Position numbers and translations under genes: made by a program
NCBI GenBank assembly: GCA_003023165.1
Contig: PXSD01000006.1
Location: 6,300-18,910 of the forward strand
Length of the DNA stretch: 12,611 nucleotides
Source: Halobacteriales archaeon QS_9_67_15
GTDB taxonomy: Archaea > Halobacteriota > Halobacteria > Halobacteriales > Haloarculaceae
Direction of reading: 5' to 3'
Part shown: positions 1 through 6,204 of the stretch, piece by piece
How positions within the stretch are numbered: position 1 is the stretch's first letter
Layout: each line of letters begins with the position of its first letter
Notes under the pieces: model-generated
Database searches by the model: none
Seen by the model: the letters and a program-made list of their open reading frames with translations, nothing else
Told to the model about the DNA's origin: nothing

Positions 1-141
1 ACCACTAAACTAAACACCACTCCGGAGCCCACCCTCTCGCGAGACCGGGGGAGACTGACCACTCGTCCCCTGCGACCGTTGTGTCCTCCCGGTGCCGACG
101 CGAGGAAAAGGCACATAGGCGCTCGGTGTGGAGTGTCGGGT

Positions 142-753
142 ATGTCTGAGCGGACGGACGAGCGAACGTCCGAGGACGACGTCGACGACCCCCTCGACGA
201 CGTCGGCGGCGATATCGACGGCACGGGCGGCGGGGACGTGGGCCTCGACGACGACGAATTCGGGGTCGACGTGGACTCGCTGACCAGCGACCTCGGCGGC
301 GAGGAGCCGACCGCGGAGCCGTCGGAGTCGGAGACGGACTCGGGACCGGGGCTCCGCTCCCGGCTCACGCCGTCGATCGGGCGGCCGAGTCTCACGCCGG
401 ACGTGCCGTCGCTCCGCTCGTTCCTGCTGGCGTTCGTCGCGGTCATCGGCGGGATGGTCGCCGGGAGCGCCGTGCCGCTGATCGGCTCGGTCACGAGTAT
501 CCTCGGCGTCGTCGCCGGGGCGTTCTTCCTCGGCCTCCTCAGCGGAAAGCGGCGATACTTCCCGGTCGCCGTGGCCGGTGCGATCGCCGCCGTCGCCGCC
601 TCCGCGACGCTCGGCGCGCTCACGTTCGCGTTCATCGAGAGCCTCGGCCTGGTCCCCTCCGCAGCCATCGGCACGACGACCGGCGTCATCGCGGCGGTCG
701 TGGGCCACTACTTCGGTCGCGACCTGCGCGCCGGCCTCACCCAAGACGTTTAG
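142..753 (+). CDS. Small multi-pass membrane protein with acidic N-terminal tail
   Basis: A 203-aa protein of unknown function. Residues 1-90 are a low-complexity hydrophilic tail rich in Asp, Glu, Gly and Ser, as expected for a disordered segment in a salt-in haloarchaeon. Residues about 93-115, 116-134, 140-166 and 170-191 are hydrophobic and Ala/Gly/Val-rich, giving four probable membrane helices; a basic KRR at 136-138 fits a cytoplasmic loop. I chose the ATG at 142 because the acidic, haloarchaeal-looking protein begins there. The frame is open back to 79, but that extension is basic and Cys-containing and does not look native. No catalytic motif is visible. It stands alone, convergent with the regulator gene that ends at 794. 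A glycine-rich helical bundle of this kind could be a small transporter-like or envelope protein, but no function can be assigned. Confidence 0.8.
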   Translation: MSERTDERTSEDDVDDPLDDVGGDIDGTGGGDVGLDDDEFGVDVDSLTSDLGGEEPTAEPSESETDSGPGLRSRLTPSIGRPSLTPDVPSLRSFLLAFVAVIGGMVAGSAVPLIGSVTSILGVVAGAFFLGLLSGKRRYFPVAVAGAIAAVAASATLGALTFAFIESLGLVPSAAIGTTTGVIAAVVGHYFGRDLRAGLTQDV

Positions 754-793
754 TCCGGCGGCGCGCACAGGACGAGGCGACGGGCGAGCGAAT

Positions 794-1441
794 TCAGTCG
801 GGCAACTGCCACTCGTCGCCGTCGCGCTCGGCGATGCCTTCCTCGGCGAGCCGCTCGAGGGCTTCTTCGACGACTTCCGGCGGAGCTTCGACGCGGCGGC
901 TGACCGTTTCGACGGTGCCCGACCGCGTCGCGAGCGCCGAGACCACGTCCCCCAGCAGTCGAGCGTCTTCGCCCTCGAACTGGTCGGTGAGTTGCTCCAT
1001 GACCTCGGCGAGTCGGCCGTGGACCCACCGTTGGGCCAGCGAGAGCTCCCGGTCGAGATCCTGCAGTCGGTCGAGTTCCGCCGCGAGTTCACCCGCGTTG
1101 GGGCTGTCCTGTATCTCGGCGTCGATCGAGATGTGCCGACAGGAGGCCACGTCGATGGAACTGCCGGGGTAGGCGCTTTTGGTCCCGAACTGGTACGGCG
1201 AGACGGTCACTTCCAGCCGGAGATTTCGGGCGATCCGGAAGTACTTCCGGCGCTGGTCGTCCACGCTGCTCTCGACGAGACCCGCCTCGTCCAGCCGCTC
1301 GAGGTGGTCGATGACCGCCTTCGGACTGACGCCGATGTACTCGCTGATCTCGGTGACGTAGCAGGGCTTGTGCGCGAGCAAGCGGAGGATCCGCCGACGG
1401 TTGGCGTTGCCCAGTATGTCGAGCAGTTCGGCGGAGTCCAT
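794..1441 (-). CDS. ArsR/SurR-like transcriptional regulator with two winged-helix domains
   Basis: A 215-aa predicted DNA-binding protein. Residues 5-70 form an ArsR-type winged helix: LGNANRRRILRLL, then a recognition region around 37-55 (GVSPKAVIDHLERLDEAGLV) and a basic wing near RRKYF. Residues about 116-152 are a charged helix suited to dimerisation. Residues 160-213 resemble a second, degenerate winged helix (TVETVSRRVEAPPEVVEEAL). From memory, this order (winged helix, linker, helix, winged helix) matches Pyrococcus SurR, which senses redox state through a CxxC at the start of its HTH. Here the equivalent stretch is HKPC with only Cys27, so SurR-type disulfide sensing inside one monomer is not possible. 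A TATA-like box at 1465-1472 lies about 27 nt before the ATG, suggesting a leaderless transcript of its own. The target is unknown; the DUF1405 gene just upstream on the same strand is one candidate. Confidence 0.85.
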   Translation of the reverse strand: MDSAELLDILGNANRRRILRLLAHKPCYVTEISEYIGVSPKAVIDHLERLDEAGLVESSVDDQRRKYFRIARNLRLEVTVSPYQFGTKSAYPGSSIDVASCRHISIDAEIQDSPNAGELAAELDRLQDLDRELSLAQRWVHGRLAEVMEQLTDQFEGEDARLLGDVVSALATRSGTVETVSRRVEAPPEVVEEALERLAEEGIAERDGDEWQLPD

Positions 1442-1464
1442 TCACCTGAGGTTCGTGGTCGGAG

Positions 1465-1472
1465 TACATAAG
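1465..1472 (-). promoter_or_regulatory. TATA-like box of the SurR-like regulator gene
   Basis: On the minus strand this reads CTTATGTA, centred about 27 nt upstream of the ATG at 1441. That is the distance expected for archaeal TBP binding when transcription starts at or next to the start codon. It implies the regulator can be transcribed separately from the DUF1405 gene upstream. Confidence 0.5.
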
Positions 1473-1524
1473 CCTGCCCCACCGCGCCGACGCCGTCGGG
1501 CGGCGGACGCACCGTCGAGGGGCG

Positions 1525-2196
1525 TCACGCCGCCGGTCTGGACGGGAGGCGACCGAACGCGTGCGCGGCCAGGCCGACGGCCAGCAGGGACGTGGCGACG
1601 CTCCCGACGACCAGGACGGGACCGGGGTCGTAGCGCAGCGGCGGGTGGAGGCCGAAGCCGTAGTCGAGCACGTCGTTGACGAGCGCGAGCGCAAGTGCCA
1701 GTCCGAGCGCGCCGCGGGTCGTATGGCCGAAGTGCGGCAGGAGATACGCCTCGGGGAGAAACAGGAGGTGCGTGGCGAGGACGCCGAAGTACCGCCAGAG
1801 GTCGGGGAAGTAGAGGCCGACGTGGAGGTTGAGCGCCAGCGCCGTCCACAGCCCCGTCTCGACCAGCCAGACGAAGGTGATCGTGTGGAGATAGGCGAGC
1901 ACGAGGTTCGAGGGCGCGGCGTCGAGTCGCCGGCCGAGGTTCGGGAGGAGCGTCGCCAGCGCGAGCGCCATCAACAGCGTCGCGACGGGCGAGTCCATGT
2001 ACAGCGGCCACAGGAGCGTGTCGACGTTCGCCAGCGCGGGACTCTCGACGGAGAGGTAGAAGAAGAAGCCGACGAAGACCCCGGCGACGTTAGCGAAGAC
2101 CAGCCAGACGAGACTGGGCGCGTTCTCCAGGTAGTAGCGCGCCCACTCCCGCGGGACCACCGCGTTCCGACCCGCACCGTCCAGCGACCAGTCCAT
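1525..2196 (-). CDS. DUF1405 family multi-pass membrane protein
   Basis: A 223-aa integral membrane protein matching the DUF1405 family by pattern. Hydrophobic segments lie at about 27-48, 60-83, 97-122, 135-153, 160-180 and 191-213, so roughly six helices. Features I associate with the family are WPLYMDSPVA near 63-72, after the first helix pair, and DYGFGLHPPL near 178-187, in a loop near the end. The ATG at 2196 was preferred: the frame is open further upstream to 2316, but those 40 residues are Cys/Arg-rich and unlike a haloarchaeal N-terminus, whereas MDWSLDGAGR leads directly into the conserved part. A weak T-rich box (minus-strand TTTGTG, 2219-2224) lies about 27 nt upstream. The gene is followed after 83 nt by the SurR-like regulator on the same strand. 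The biochemical function of DUF1405 is unknown to me. Confidence 0.82.
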   Translation of the reverse strand: MDWSLDGAGRNAVVPREWARYYLENAPSLVWLVFANVAGVFVGFFFYLSVESPALANVDTLLWPLYMDSPVATLLMALALATLLPNLGRRLDAAPSNLVLAYLHTITFVWLVETGLWTALALNLHVGLYFPDLWRYFGVLATHLLFLPEAYLLPHFGHTTRGALGLALALALVNDVLDYGFGLHPPLRYDPGPVLVVGSVATSLLAVGLAAHAFGRLPSRPAA

Positions 2197-2334
2197 GCCC
2201 GACGGGGAGTGTGCCGCACACAAAGCCGTGTCGGACCCGAGAGCGGTGGCTCGGCCGGCGTGACCTCCGGCGTCGATACCGCACCGTCGTCGTGCGGTCT
2301 GATTGCACGCCATCATAAGTGTACCGGGGAAGGC

Positions 2335-2340
2335 TTATCA
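2335..2340 (+). promoter_or_regulatory. TATA-like box upstream of the DUF5802-like gene
   Basis: TTATCA within GGCTTATCAG lies about 34 nt before the ATG at 2372. With archaeal spacing this would place the transcript start only a few bases upstream of the gene. It is a weak match to the haloarchaeal TTTATA-like consensus. Confidence 0.35.
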
Positions 2341-2371
2341 GCATCCGTGGTTGTGATCCACTCGCACAGCA

Positions 2372-2791
2372 ATGTTCGAGCAGTTCTCCAGCGGCTACTA
2401 CCTGGGACGGCTCTACGTCGAGCCCAGCGAGGGCGAGGCGGCGGTCATCGCCCGGTCGCAACACGAGGAGGTCAACCGGCAACTGTACGCGGCCGACGGC
2501 ATCGAGCGGACGGACCTGCCGCTCGTGATGAAACTGGAGAACACACACTTCACGGTATACGGCGACGAGCGCGTCCCCGCGGACACCATCGCGATGCCGG
2601 AGGAACTGGTCGAGGAGACGCGCATCGAGAACCCGCCCGCGCTCCGCGAGGTGTTCCTCGCCAAGGCCGAGCGGGCGAAACAGCTTCTCAGCGTCGCGAC
2701 TGGCGCTCCGACCAACGACGAAGCGATGGAAGACGTCGTCCCCGACCACCCCCTCGACAGCGGACGCTTCGACGGCCCGACGGGGATCTGA
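2372..2791 (+). CDS. DUF5802-like haloarchaeal protein
   Basis: A 139-aa soluble acidic protein starting MFEQFSSGYYLGRLYVEP, which I recognise as a conserved haloarchaeal hypothetical family (DUF5802 from memory; the number is less certain than the family itself). It has no membrane segment, signal peptide or obvious catalytic motif. Residues 1-95 look like a compact alpha/beta domain (GYYLGRLYV, KLENTHFTVYGDERV, DTIAMPEELVEET). Residues about 96-115 (REVFLAKAERAKQLL) are probably helical, and the last ~20 residues are polar and likely disordered. The ATG at 2372 directly begins the conserved N-terminus. It is co-directional with the VLRF1 gene 108 nt downstream, but that gene has its own promoter-like sequence, so a shared transcript is possible rather than shown. 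Function unknown. Confidence 0.82.
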   Translation: MFEQFSSGYYLGRLYVEPSEGEAAVIARSQHEEVNRQLYAADGIERTDLPLVMKLENTHFTVYGDERVPADTIAMPEELVEETRIENPPALREVFLAKAERAKQLLSVATGAPTNDEAMEDVVPDHPLDSGRFDGPTGI

Positions 2792-2868
2792 GCGAGGCGT
2801 CCCGGCGTGGCTCCGGGTGACGCTCGGCTAGCGGTCGTGGCCCCGTCGGGCGGCCCGGAGACACGTAG

Positions 2869-2874
2869 TTTTAA
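2869..2874 (+). promoter_or_regulatory. TATA box of the VLRF1 gene
   Basis: TTTTAA in GTAGTTTTAACC lies about 28 nt before the ATG at 2900. It is a good archaeal TATA match with ideal spacing for a leaderless message, and it supports the start at 2900 over any upstream start. Confidence 0.6.
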
Positions 2875-2899
2875 CCGCCAGCGGCGTCCCGATCCGGTG

Positions 2900-3799
2900 A
2901 TGTTAGACCGGGTGCTCGGTCGGGCGGCGCTCAAGGAGCGCATCGCGGAACTCGAAGCGGAGCTCCGACACACCGAGCGCCAGCTCGAGGCCGAACAGGA
3001 GCGACGCGCCGACGCCGTCAGCGACCGCCAGGACGCCGAGGAACGGGTCAACCGCCTCGAAGACCGCATCGCCGAACTCGAGGGCGAGGTCGAACGCCGC
3101 CGCGACGACCAGTCGGGCGTCGACCGCTCGTTCGCCACCACGGAGACCCTCCAGGACGGCCGCCTCCGGGCCGTCCTCGACCGACTGTCGTCCGTCGAGA
3201 CTGACCCCGAAGGAGCGTTCACCGCCTACGTCGCCGATGGGCGCGACCTCCCGGAGTCCGTCCGGGAGGCCTTCGGCGACCGCGCGGCGCTGGTCGGCCG
3301 CGCAGCGCCCTGTCTCGCCGTCACCGACGACGCCGCCCTCGTCGACGCCTGTCTCTCGGTCCCGAACCCGCCGGAGTCGTTCGCGGAGTGGAGCGACGGC
3401 TTCGCGCTCGAGCGGTCGTGGTTCGACCCGACGGGGTCGTTCACGTTCGCGCTCGTCCGCTCGGGCACGTTCGCAATGGGCGAGTACGACGGCGACGAGC
3501 GGGTCGCGTTCCAGGGGTTCGACTCCGACCTGAAGAGCAAACACTCCAAGGGCGGCTTCTCCCAGGCCCGCTTCGAGCGCCTCCGCGACGAACAGATCGA
3601 CAACCATCTGGACCGATGCAAGGTGGCGCTCGAAGGCCGGGAGACGGACCGGCTCGTCGTCGTCGGCGAGCGCACGGTGCTCGACGAGTTCGACGAGTTG
3701 GCGGACACGACGTCGACGGTCAGTGCGTCGGGCGACCCGGAGGCGGCACTGGAGAGTGCGTTCCGCGAGTTCTGGCAGGTGCAGTTGCGCTCGCTGTAG
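2900..3799 (+). CDS. VLRF1 (Vms1/ANKZF1-type) release-factor-like peptidyl-tRNA hydrolase, coiled-coil N-terminus
   Basis: A 299-aa protein. Residues about 9-70 form a long charged coiled coil (KERIAELEAELRHTERQLEAE and onward). Residues about 150-299 match the VLRF1 domain, an eRF1 domain 2-like fold; eukaryotic Vms1/ANKZF1 uses it to cleave peptidyl-tRNA on stalled 60S subunits. The diagnostic segment is KSKHSKGGFSQARFERLRDE (residues 213-232), with Gly-Gly at 218-219 and Gln222 in the position of the GGQ-like glutamine that promotes hydrolysis in Vms1. Preceding strands such as GSFTFALVRSGTFAMGEYDG fit the domain. The start at 2900 is supported by the TATA box 28 nt upstream; the open frame before it is non-native. 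By family knowledge I infer a role in ribosome rescue or quality control. The coiled coil may mediate ribosome binding or oligomerisation. Catalysis in archaea is not shown by the sequence. Confidence 0.83.
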   Translation: MLDRVLGRAALKERIAELEAELRHTERQLEAEQERRADAVSDRQDAEERVNRLEDRIAELEGEVERRRDDQSGVDRSFATTETLQDGRLRAVLDRLSSVETDPEGAFTAYVADGRDLPESVREAFGDRAALVGRAAPCLAVTDDAALVDACLSVPNPPESFAEWSDGFALERSWFDPTGSFTFALVRSGTFAMGEYDGDERVAFQGFDSDLKSKHSKGGFSQARFERLRDEQIDNHLDRCKVALEGRETDRLVVVGERTVLDEFDELADTTSTVSASGDPEAALESAFREFWQVQLRSL

Positions 3800-3967
3800 A
3801 TGCAGGTGGATAGGGTTCCGTTCTCGAGGGGTGGGAATGACCGTCAACCGTCGCGACCACAGACTCGACCGTGACTGCGAACAGCGTGAAAGCCCCACCG
3901 CGTTCGACTCGGGAGGCTCGTTGCGCTCCTCAGTCGTTATACTCCCTGCGGTGTCTGAGGGCTACGG

Positions 3968-4006
3968 CCTCAGATTAGCGGGACCGGAGGTTCCGCTAAT
4001 CTGAGG
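3968..4006. repeat. Perfect hairpin, 14 bp extendable to 18 bp with a 3-nt loop
   Basis: CCTCAGATTAGCGG (3968-3981) is an exact inverted copy of 3993-4006. The inner bases GACC (3982-3985) and GGTT (3989-3992) also pair, with one G-T wobble, leaving the loop GGA at 3986-3988. Partial pairing continues outward (GGG 3959-3961 with CCC 4013-4015). No T-tract follows, so it does not look like a classical archaeal terminator. It could be a small mobile-repeat arm, an RNA structure or a protein site. Confidence 0.8.
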
Positions 4007-4019
4007 TCGTGACCCTCAT

Positions 4020-4098
4020 ACGGATTACTGTTGCGATGTACCGGTACTCACCGACCCCCGGGGTCGGCGATATCCGGAAATAATCTACAATAATCCGT
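4020..4098. repeat. Dispersed palindromic repeat, copy 1 (79 nt)
   Basis: It begins ACGGATTA and ends TAATCCGT (8/8 inverted termini). At the centre is CCGACCCC-C-GGGGTCGG, and each half contains CCGG, with a perfect GTACCGGTAC at 4038-4047. The remaining arm positions pair only partly. A second copy at 9409-9486 matches about 70 of 79 positions. The left end extends as CTCATACGG, as the right end of copy 2 does (CCGTATGAG), so the full element is probably about 88 nt and copy 1 has lost its right tip. Confidence 0.8.
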
Positions 4099-4287
4099 CT
4101 CAGACACCACAGCGAGCGAGAAGCGCAACGAGTCCCGGGAGCGCAACTAACGGGGCTTTCACGCTGTTTGAGATCGTAACCGAGTACACGGTGCTGGTCG
4201 CTGCTGCTCCGGAGACCCGGACGCTGTTCGACGACACGATTTCGAGTGCAGTCGCACCCGTCCAGATTCCAGCCGAACGACCATGCG

Positions 4288-4294
4288 ATTAAAT
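4288..4294 (+). promoter_or_regulatory. TATA-like box of the DUF1611 gene
   Basis: ATTAAAT lies about 26 nt before the ATG at 4317, consistent with a leaderless transcript. It is an AT-rich island in a GC-rich neighbourhood. Confidence 0.5.
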
Positions 4295-4316
4295 CACGCG
4301 AAGACAAACACCGACC

Positions 4317-5339
4317 ATGCGCGTCGTCATCCTCGCCCACGAGCAGTTCCCCGACCGCGCGAAGACGGCCGTCGGCGTCCTCCGGTACGGCGACGACGAG
4401 GTGGTCGCGGTGCTCGACAGGACGCGAGCGGGCGACCGCGTCCGCGACCACGTCTCGGACGTGCAAGACGCCCCCATCGTCGACGGCGTCGACGACGTGG
4501 ACGAGCCTATCGACGCGCTCGTCGTCGGTATCGCGCCCATCGGCGGCGGGTTCGACGAGACCTGGCGGCCCGACGTGCGCGGCGCGCTCGAACGCGGCTG
4601 TGACGTGGTTGCCGGTCTCCACTACTTTCTCGCCGGGGACGAGGAGTTCGTCCGCCTCGCCGACGAACACGGCTGCGAACTCCGCGACCTGCGGCGGCCG
4701 CCCGCGGACCTGACCGTCAGCGACGGCACCGCGAGCGACGTCGACGCCGAGGTGGTCCTCACTGTCGGCACCGATTGCTCGTCCGGGAAGATGACGACGA
4801 CGTTCGAGCTCGCGCGAGCGGCCCGCGAACGGGGCGTCGACGCCGGCGTCGTCCCGACCGGCCAGACCGGGATCGCCATCGAGAACTACGGTATCGCGGT
4901 CGACCGCGTCGTCTCCGACTTCGCCGCCGGCGCGGTCGAGCGGATGGTCGAGGAGCGCGCCCGGGAGTACGACGTGCTCTTCGTCGAGGGGCAGGGCTCG
5001 CTGGCCCACCCCGCCTACTCCGGCGTGACGACGAGCATCCTGCACGGGGCGATGCCCGACCGACTGGTACTCTGCCACGTCGCCGGTCGCGATGCGGTCT
5101 ACGGGTACGAGCACGTCCCCATCTCGCCGCCTGACGAGTGCGCGGCGCTCTACGAGTCGATGGCCGACCCCGTCGCCCCCGCCGACATCGTTGCGGGTTC
5201 GCTCAACACCCGGAATCTTGCGGACAACGCGGCGAGGGCCGCGGTTGAGACCTACGCAGACGCCATCGACGCGCCCGCGACCGACCCGGTCCGGTTCGGC
5301 GTCGGCGAGATACTGTCCGCGGTGCTCGGAGAGGAGTGA
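4317..5339 (+). CDS. DUF1611 family P-loop protein (DgcN-like D-glutamate N-acetyltransferase homologue)
   Basis: A 340-aa protein of the DUF1611 family. The N-terminal ~130 residues form a Rossmann-like domain (MRVVILAHEQF, DALVVGIAPIGGGFDETWR, GCDVVAGLHYFL). The C-terminal domain carries a Walker A-type loop, GTDCSSGKMTTTFEL (151-165). It also has PTGQTGI (180-186) and VEGQGSLAHPAYSG (223-236), as expected for the family's P-loop fold. Bacterial DgcN, from the same family, N-acetylates D-glutamate, after which the enolase-superfamily partner DgcA epimerises the product; assigning that reaction here is inference. The stop codon at 5337-5339 overlaps a GTG start (5336) of the next frame, a coupled arrangement typical of this gene pair, but the partner survives only as a relic. 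All visible motifs are intact, so this protein may still be functional or may be in early decay. Confidence 0.85.
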   Translation: MRVVILAHEQFPDRAKTAVGVLRYGDDEVVAVLDRTRAGDRVRDHVSDVQDAPIVDGVDDVDEPIDALVVGIAPIGGGFDETWRPDVRGALERGCDVVAGLHYFLAGDEEFVRLADEHGCELRDLRRPPADLTVSDGTASDVDAEVVLTVGTDCSSGKMTTTFELARAARERGVDAGVVPTGQTGIAIENYGIAVDRVVSDFAAGAVERMVEERAREYDVLFVEGQGSLAHPAYSGVTTSILHGAMPDRLVLCHVAGRDAVYGYEHVPISPPDECAALYESMADPVAPADIVAGSLNTRNLADNAARAAVETYADAIDAPATDPVRFGVGEILSAVLGEE

Positions 5340-5557
5340 CGATGCCGACAGACACCGACCGCGGCCTCGACATCGCGCTCGCGGATCTGACGGCGAAGCG
5401 ACTCGGTGTGCCCCGCTACCAGCAGTTGGGCCTCGACCCGGCGGCCGCACCGACCAGTTCGTTCTCCATCGGCCTCGTCGAACCGGACGAGATGCGAGCG
5501 AAGGCCGAGGACGCGGTCGACCGGCCGGGGACGGGTGCGGTCGGCCTCCGACAGTGA
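5336..5557 (+). pseudogene. Internally deleted dipeptide / N-acyl-amino-acid epimerase (enolase superfamily) relic
   Basis: A 73-codon frame against about 340-370 residues for the family. Residues 11-61 (LDIALADLTAKRLGVPRYQQ, then LGLDPAAAPTSSFSIGLVEP and on to KAEDAV) match the segment of dipeptide epimerases around the junction of the N-terminal cap and the start of the barrel. Residues 62-73 (DRPGTGAVGLRQ) resemble the extreme C-terminal tail of haloarchaeal members as I remember them. The whole barrel between them is missing: the KxK catalytic lysine, the Asp/Glu metal ligands and the second lysine. Residues 1-10 (MTMPTDTDRG) stand in for a lost cap of ~90-100 residues. It therefore looks like one gene shortened by two in-frame deletions, with start, stop and GTGA coupling to the DUF1611 gene kept. 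No enolase-type catalysis is possible. A small peptide may still be translated. Confidence 0.7.
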
Positions 5558-5597
5558 CCGCGAGCGAGTTCACCGTCCGACCCAACTGCGAGTGCTC

Positions 5598-6071
5598 TCA
5601 GAATCGGTCGGCGGTCGCGGCGTAGACGCCGCCGAGGACGACTCCGTAGACGAGGTGCCACAACAGCGACGGCGGTGCGAAGTTCGGGAACGGCGGCGAG
5701 GCCGGCGACCCCACGACCGAGAGCCAGACGGGCATGAGCAGTGCGGCCAGGACGACCCACGTCACGACGCCCCAGACCGCGCCGGCACCGACGAGTTTCC
5801 CGGTCGAATCGACGTCGAGCGCGCCGACGACAGCCGCGAAGACGACGCCCAGCACCGCGCCATGGGAGGCGTGGACGAACATCCCGATCCCCACACTGGA
5901 CGGCGGTGCGAACGTGTACAGCGACGGAATCGCCACGGCGAGCGTCGGTTCGTTCATTTCGAGGACGAGCGCACCCATTGCGAGCGCACCGACGACCCCG
6001 CCGACGACCCCGGCTTGCCAGGAGTCGTCCGCCGTTTCGGTCCGTCCTGTCGTCTCCGTTGCAGTGGACAT
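5598..6071 (-). CDS. Small four-helix membrane protein, unrecognised
   Basis: A 157-aa membrane protein with a short polar N-terminus (1-18) and hydrophobic segments at about 20-38, 60-85, 93-120 and 136-152. Histidines fall within or at the edge of predicted helices (His67, His70, His139), and Pro-rich loops (ASPPFPNFAPPS) precede the last helix. Such residues could bind metal or haem, but no known motif is complete. I chose the ATG at 6071 (MSTATETTGR), where the acidic polar tail starts; the open frame up to 6149 is atypical. It lies 133 nt downstream of the GCS2-like gene on the same strand. No strong promoter is visible. I recognise it only as a type of protein common in haloarchaea and assign no function. 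Confidence 0.72.
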   Translation of the reverse strand: MSTATETTGRTETADDSWQAGVVGGVVGALAMGALVLEMNEPTLAVAIPSLYTFAPPSSVGIGMFVHASHGAVLGVVFAAVVGALDVDSTGKLVGAGAVWGVVTWVVLAALLMPVWLSVVGSPASPPFPNFAPPSLLWHLVYGVVLGGVYAATADRF

Positions 6072-6204
6072 GTTTGCGGTCACGGATAGTGCAGGCAAAA
6101 ATCCGGTGCGGCCGTGTGTCTGTGCGGCCAGAGCGCACGATAGCACCACCAGTATCCGAGACGACTAGCCCGCAACGAACCCGCACGAAGCTGGCGGACC
6201 GACG

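Larger units (their letters stand above)
3880..4168. repeat. Long interrupted inverted repeat with nested palindromes in a 517-nt gene-free stretch
   Basis: The stretch between 3799 and 4317 carries no convincing gene. Its outer arms are exact inverted repeats: AACAGCGTGAAAGCCCC at 3880-3896 pairs with 4152-4168 (17/17). Further in, CTCGTTGCGCT at 3917-3927 pairs with 4122-4132 (11/11), and GGTGTCTGAG at 3950-3959 pairs with 4099-4108 (10/10), with diverged spacers of similar length between them. The interior 3960-4098 holds two independent structures, a hairpin (3968-4006) and an ~80-nt palindromic repeat (4020-4098). The latter abuts the inner arm exactly at 4098/4099. This looks like a composite of repeat elements inserted into one another. 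The outer arms resemble sequences I have seen repeatedly between haloarchaeal genes. From 4169 to about 4287 I see nothing recognisable. Confidence 0.75.

Noticed and set aside
1561..2820. A 419-codon plus-strand open frame opposite the DUF1405 gene
   Set aside because: It has no recognisable domain and a strongly repetitive charged composition; the opposite strand has clear membrane helices and family motifs.
3968..4006. Intrinsic terminator of bacterial type after the VLRF1 gene
   Set aside because: The stem is strong, but no T-tract follows and archaeal termination relies on T-tracts; it lies about 170 nt past the stop.
4015..4102. CTCA direct repeats on both sides of palindromic repeat copy 1, possible target-site duplication
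   Set aside because: The left CTCA is probably part of the element itself, since copy 2 ends CCGTATGAG at its right tip; four bases are also too few to be convincing.
4169..4290. Open plus-strand stretch (EIVTEYTVLVAAAPETRTLF) ending in a stop before the DUF1611 gene
   Set aside because: It has no start codon, no family similarity that I recognise, and codon third positions lacking the strong G/C bias of the genes here.
3996..5585. A 529-codon minus-strand open frame opposite the DUF1611 gene
   Set aside because: It is the antisense shadow of a recognisable P-loop gene, runs through the palindromic repeat, and shows no family motif.
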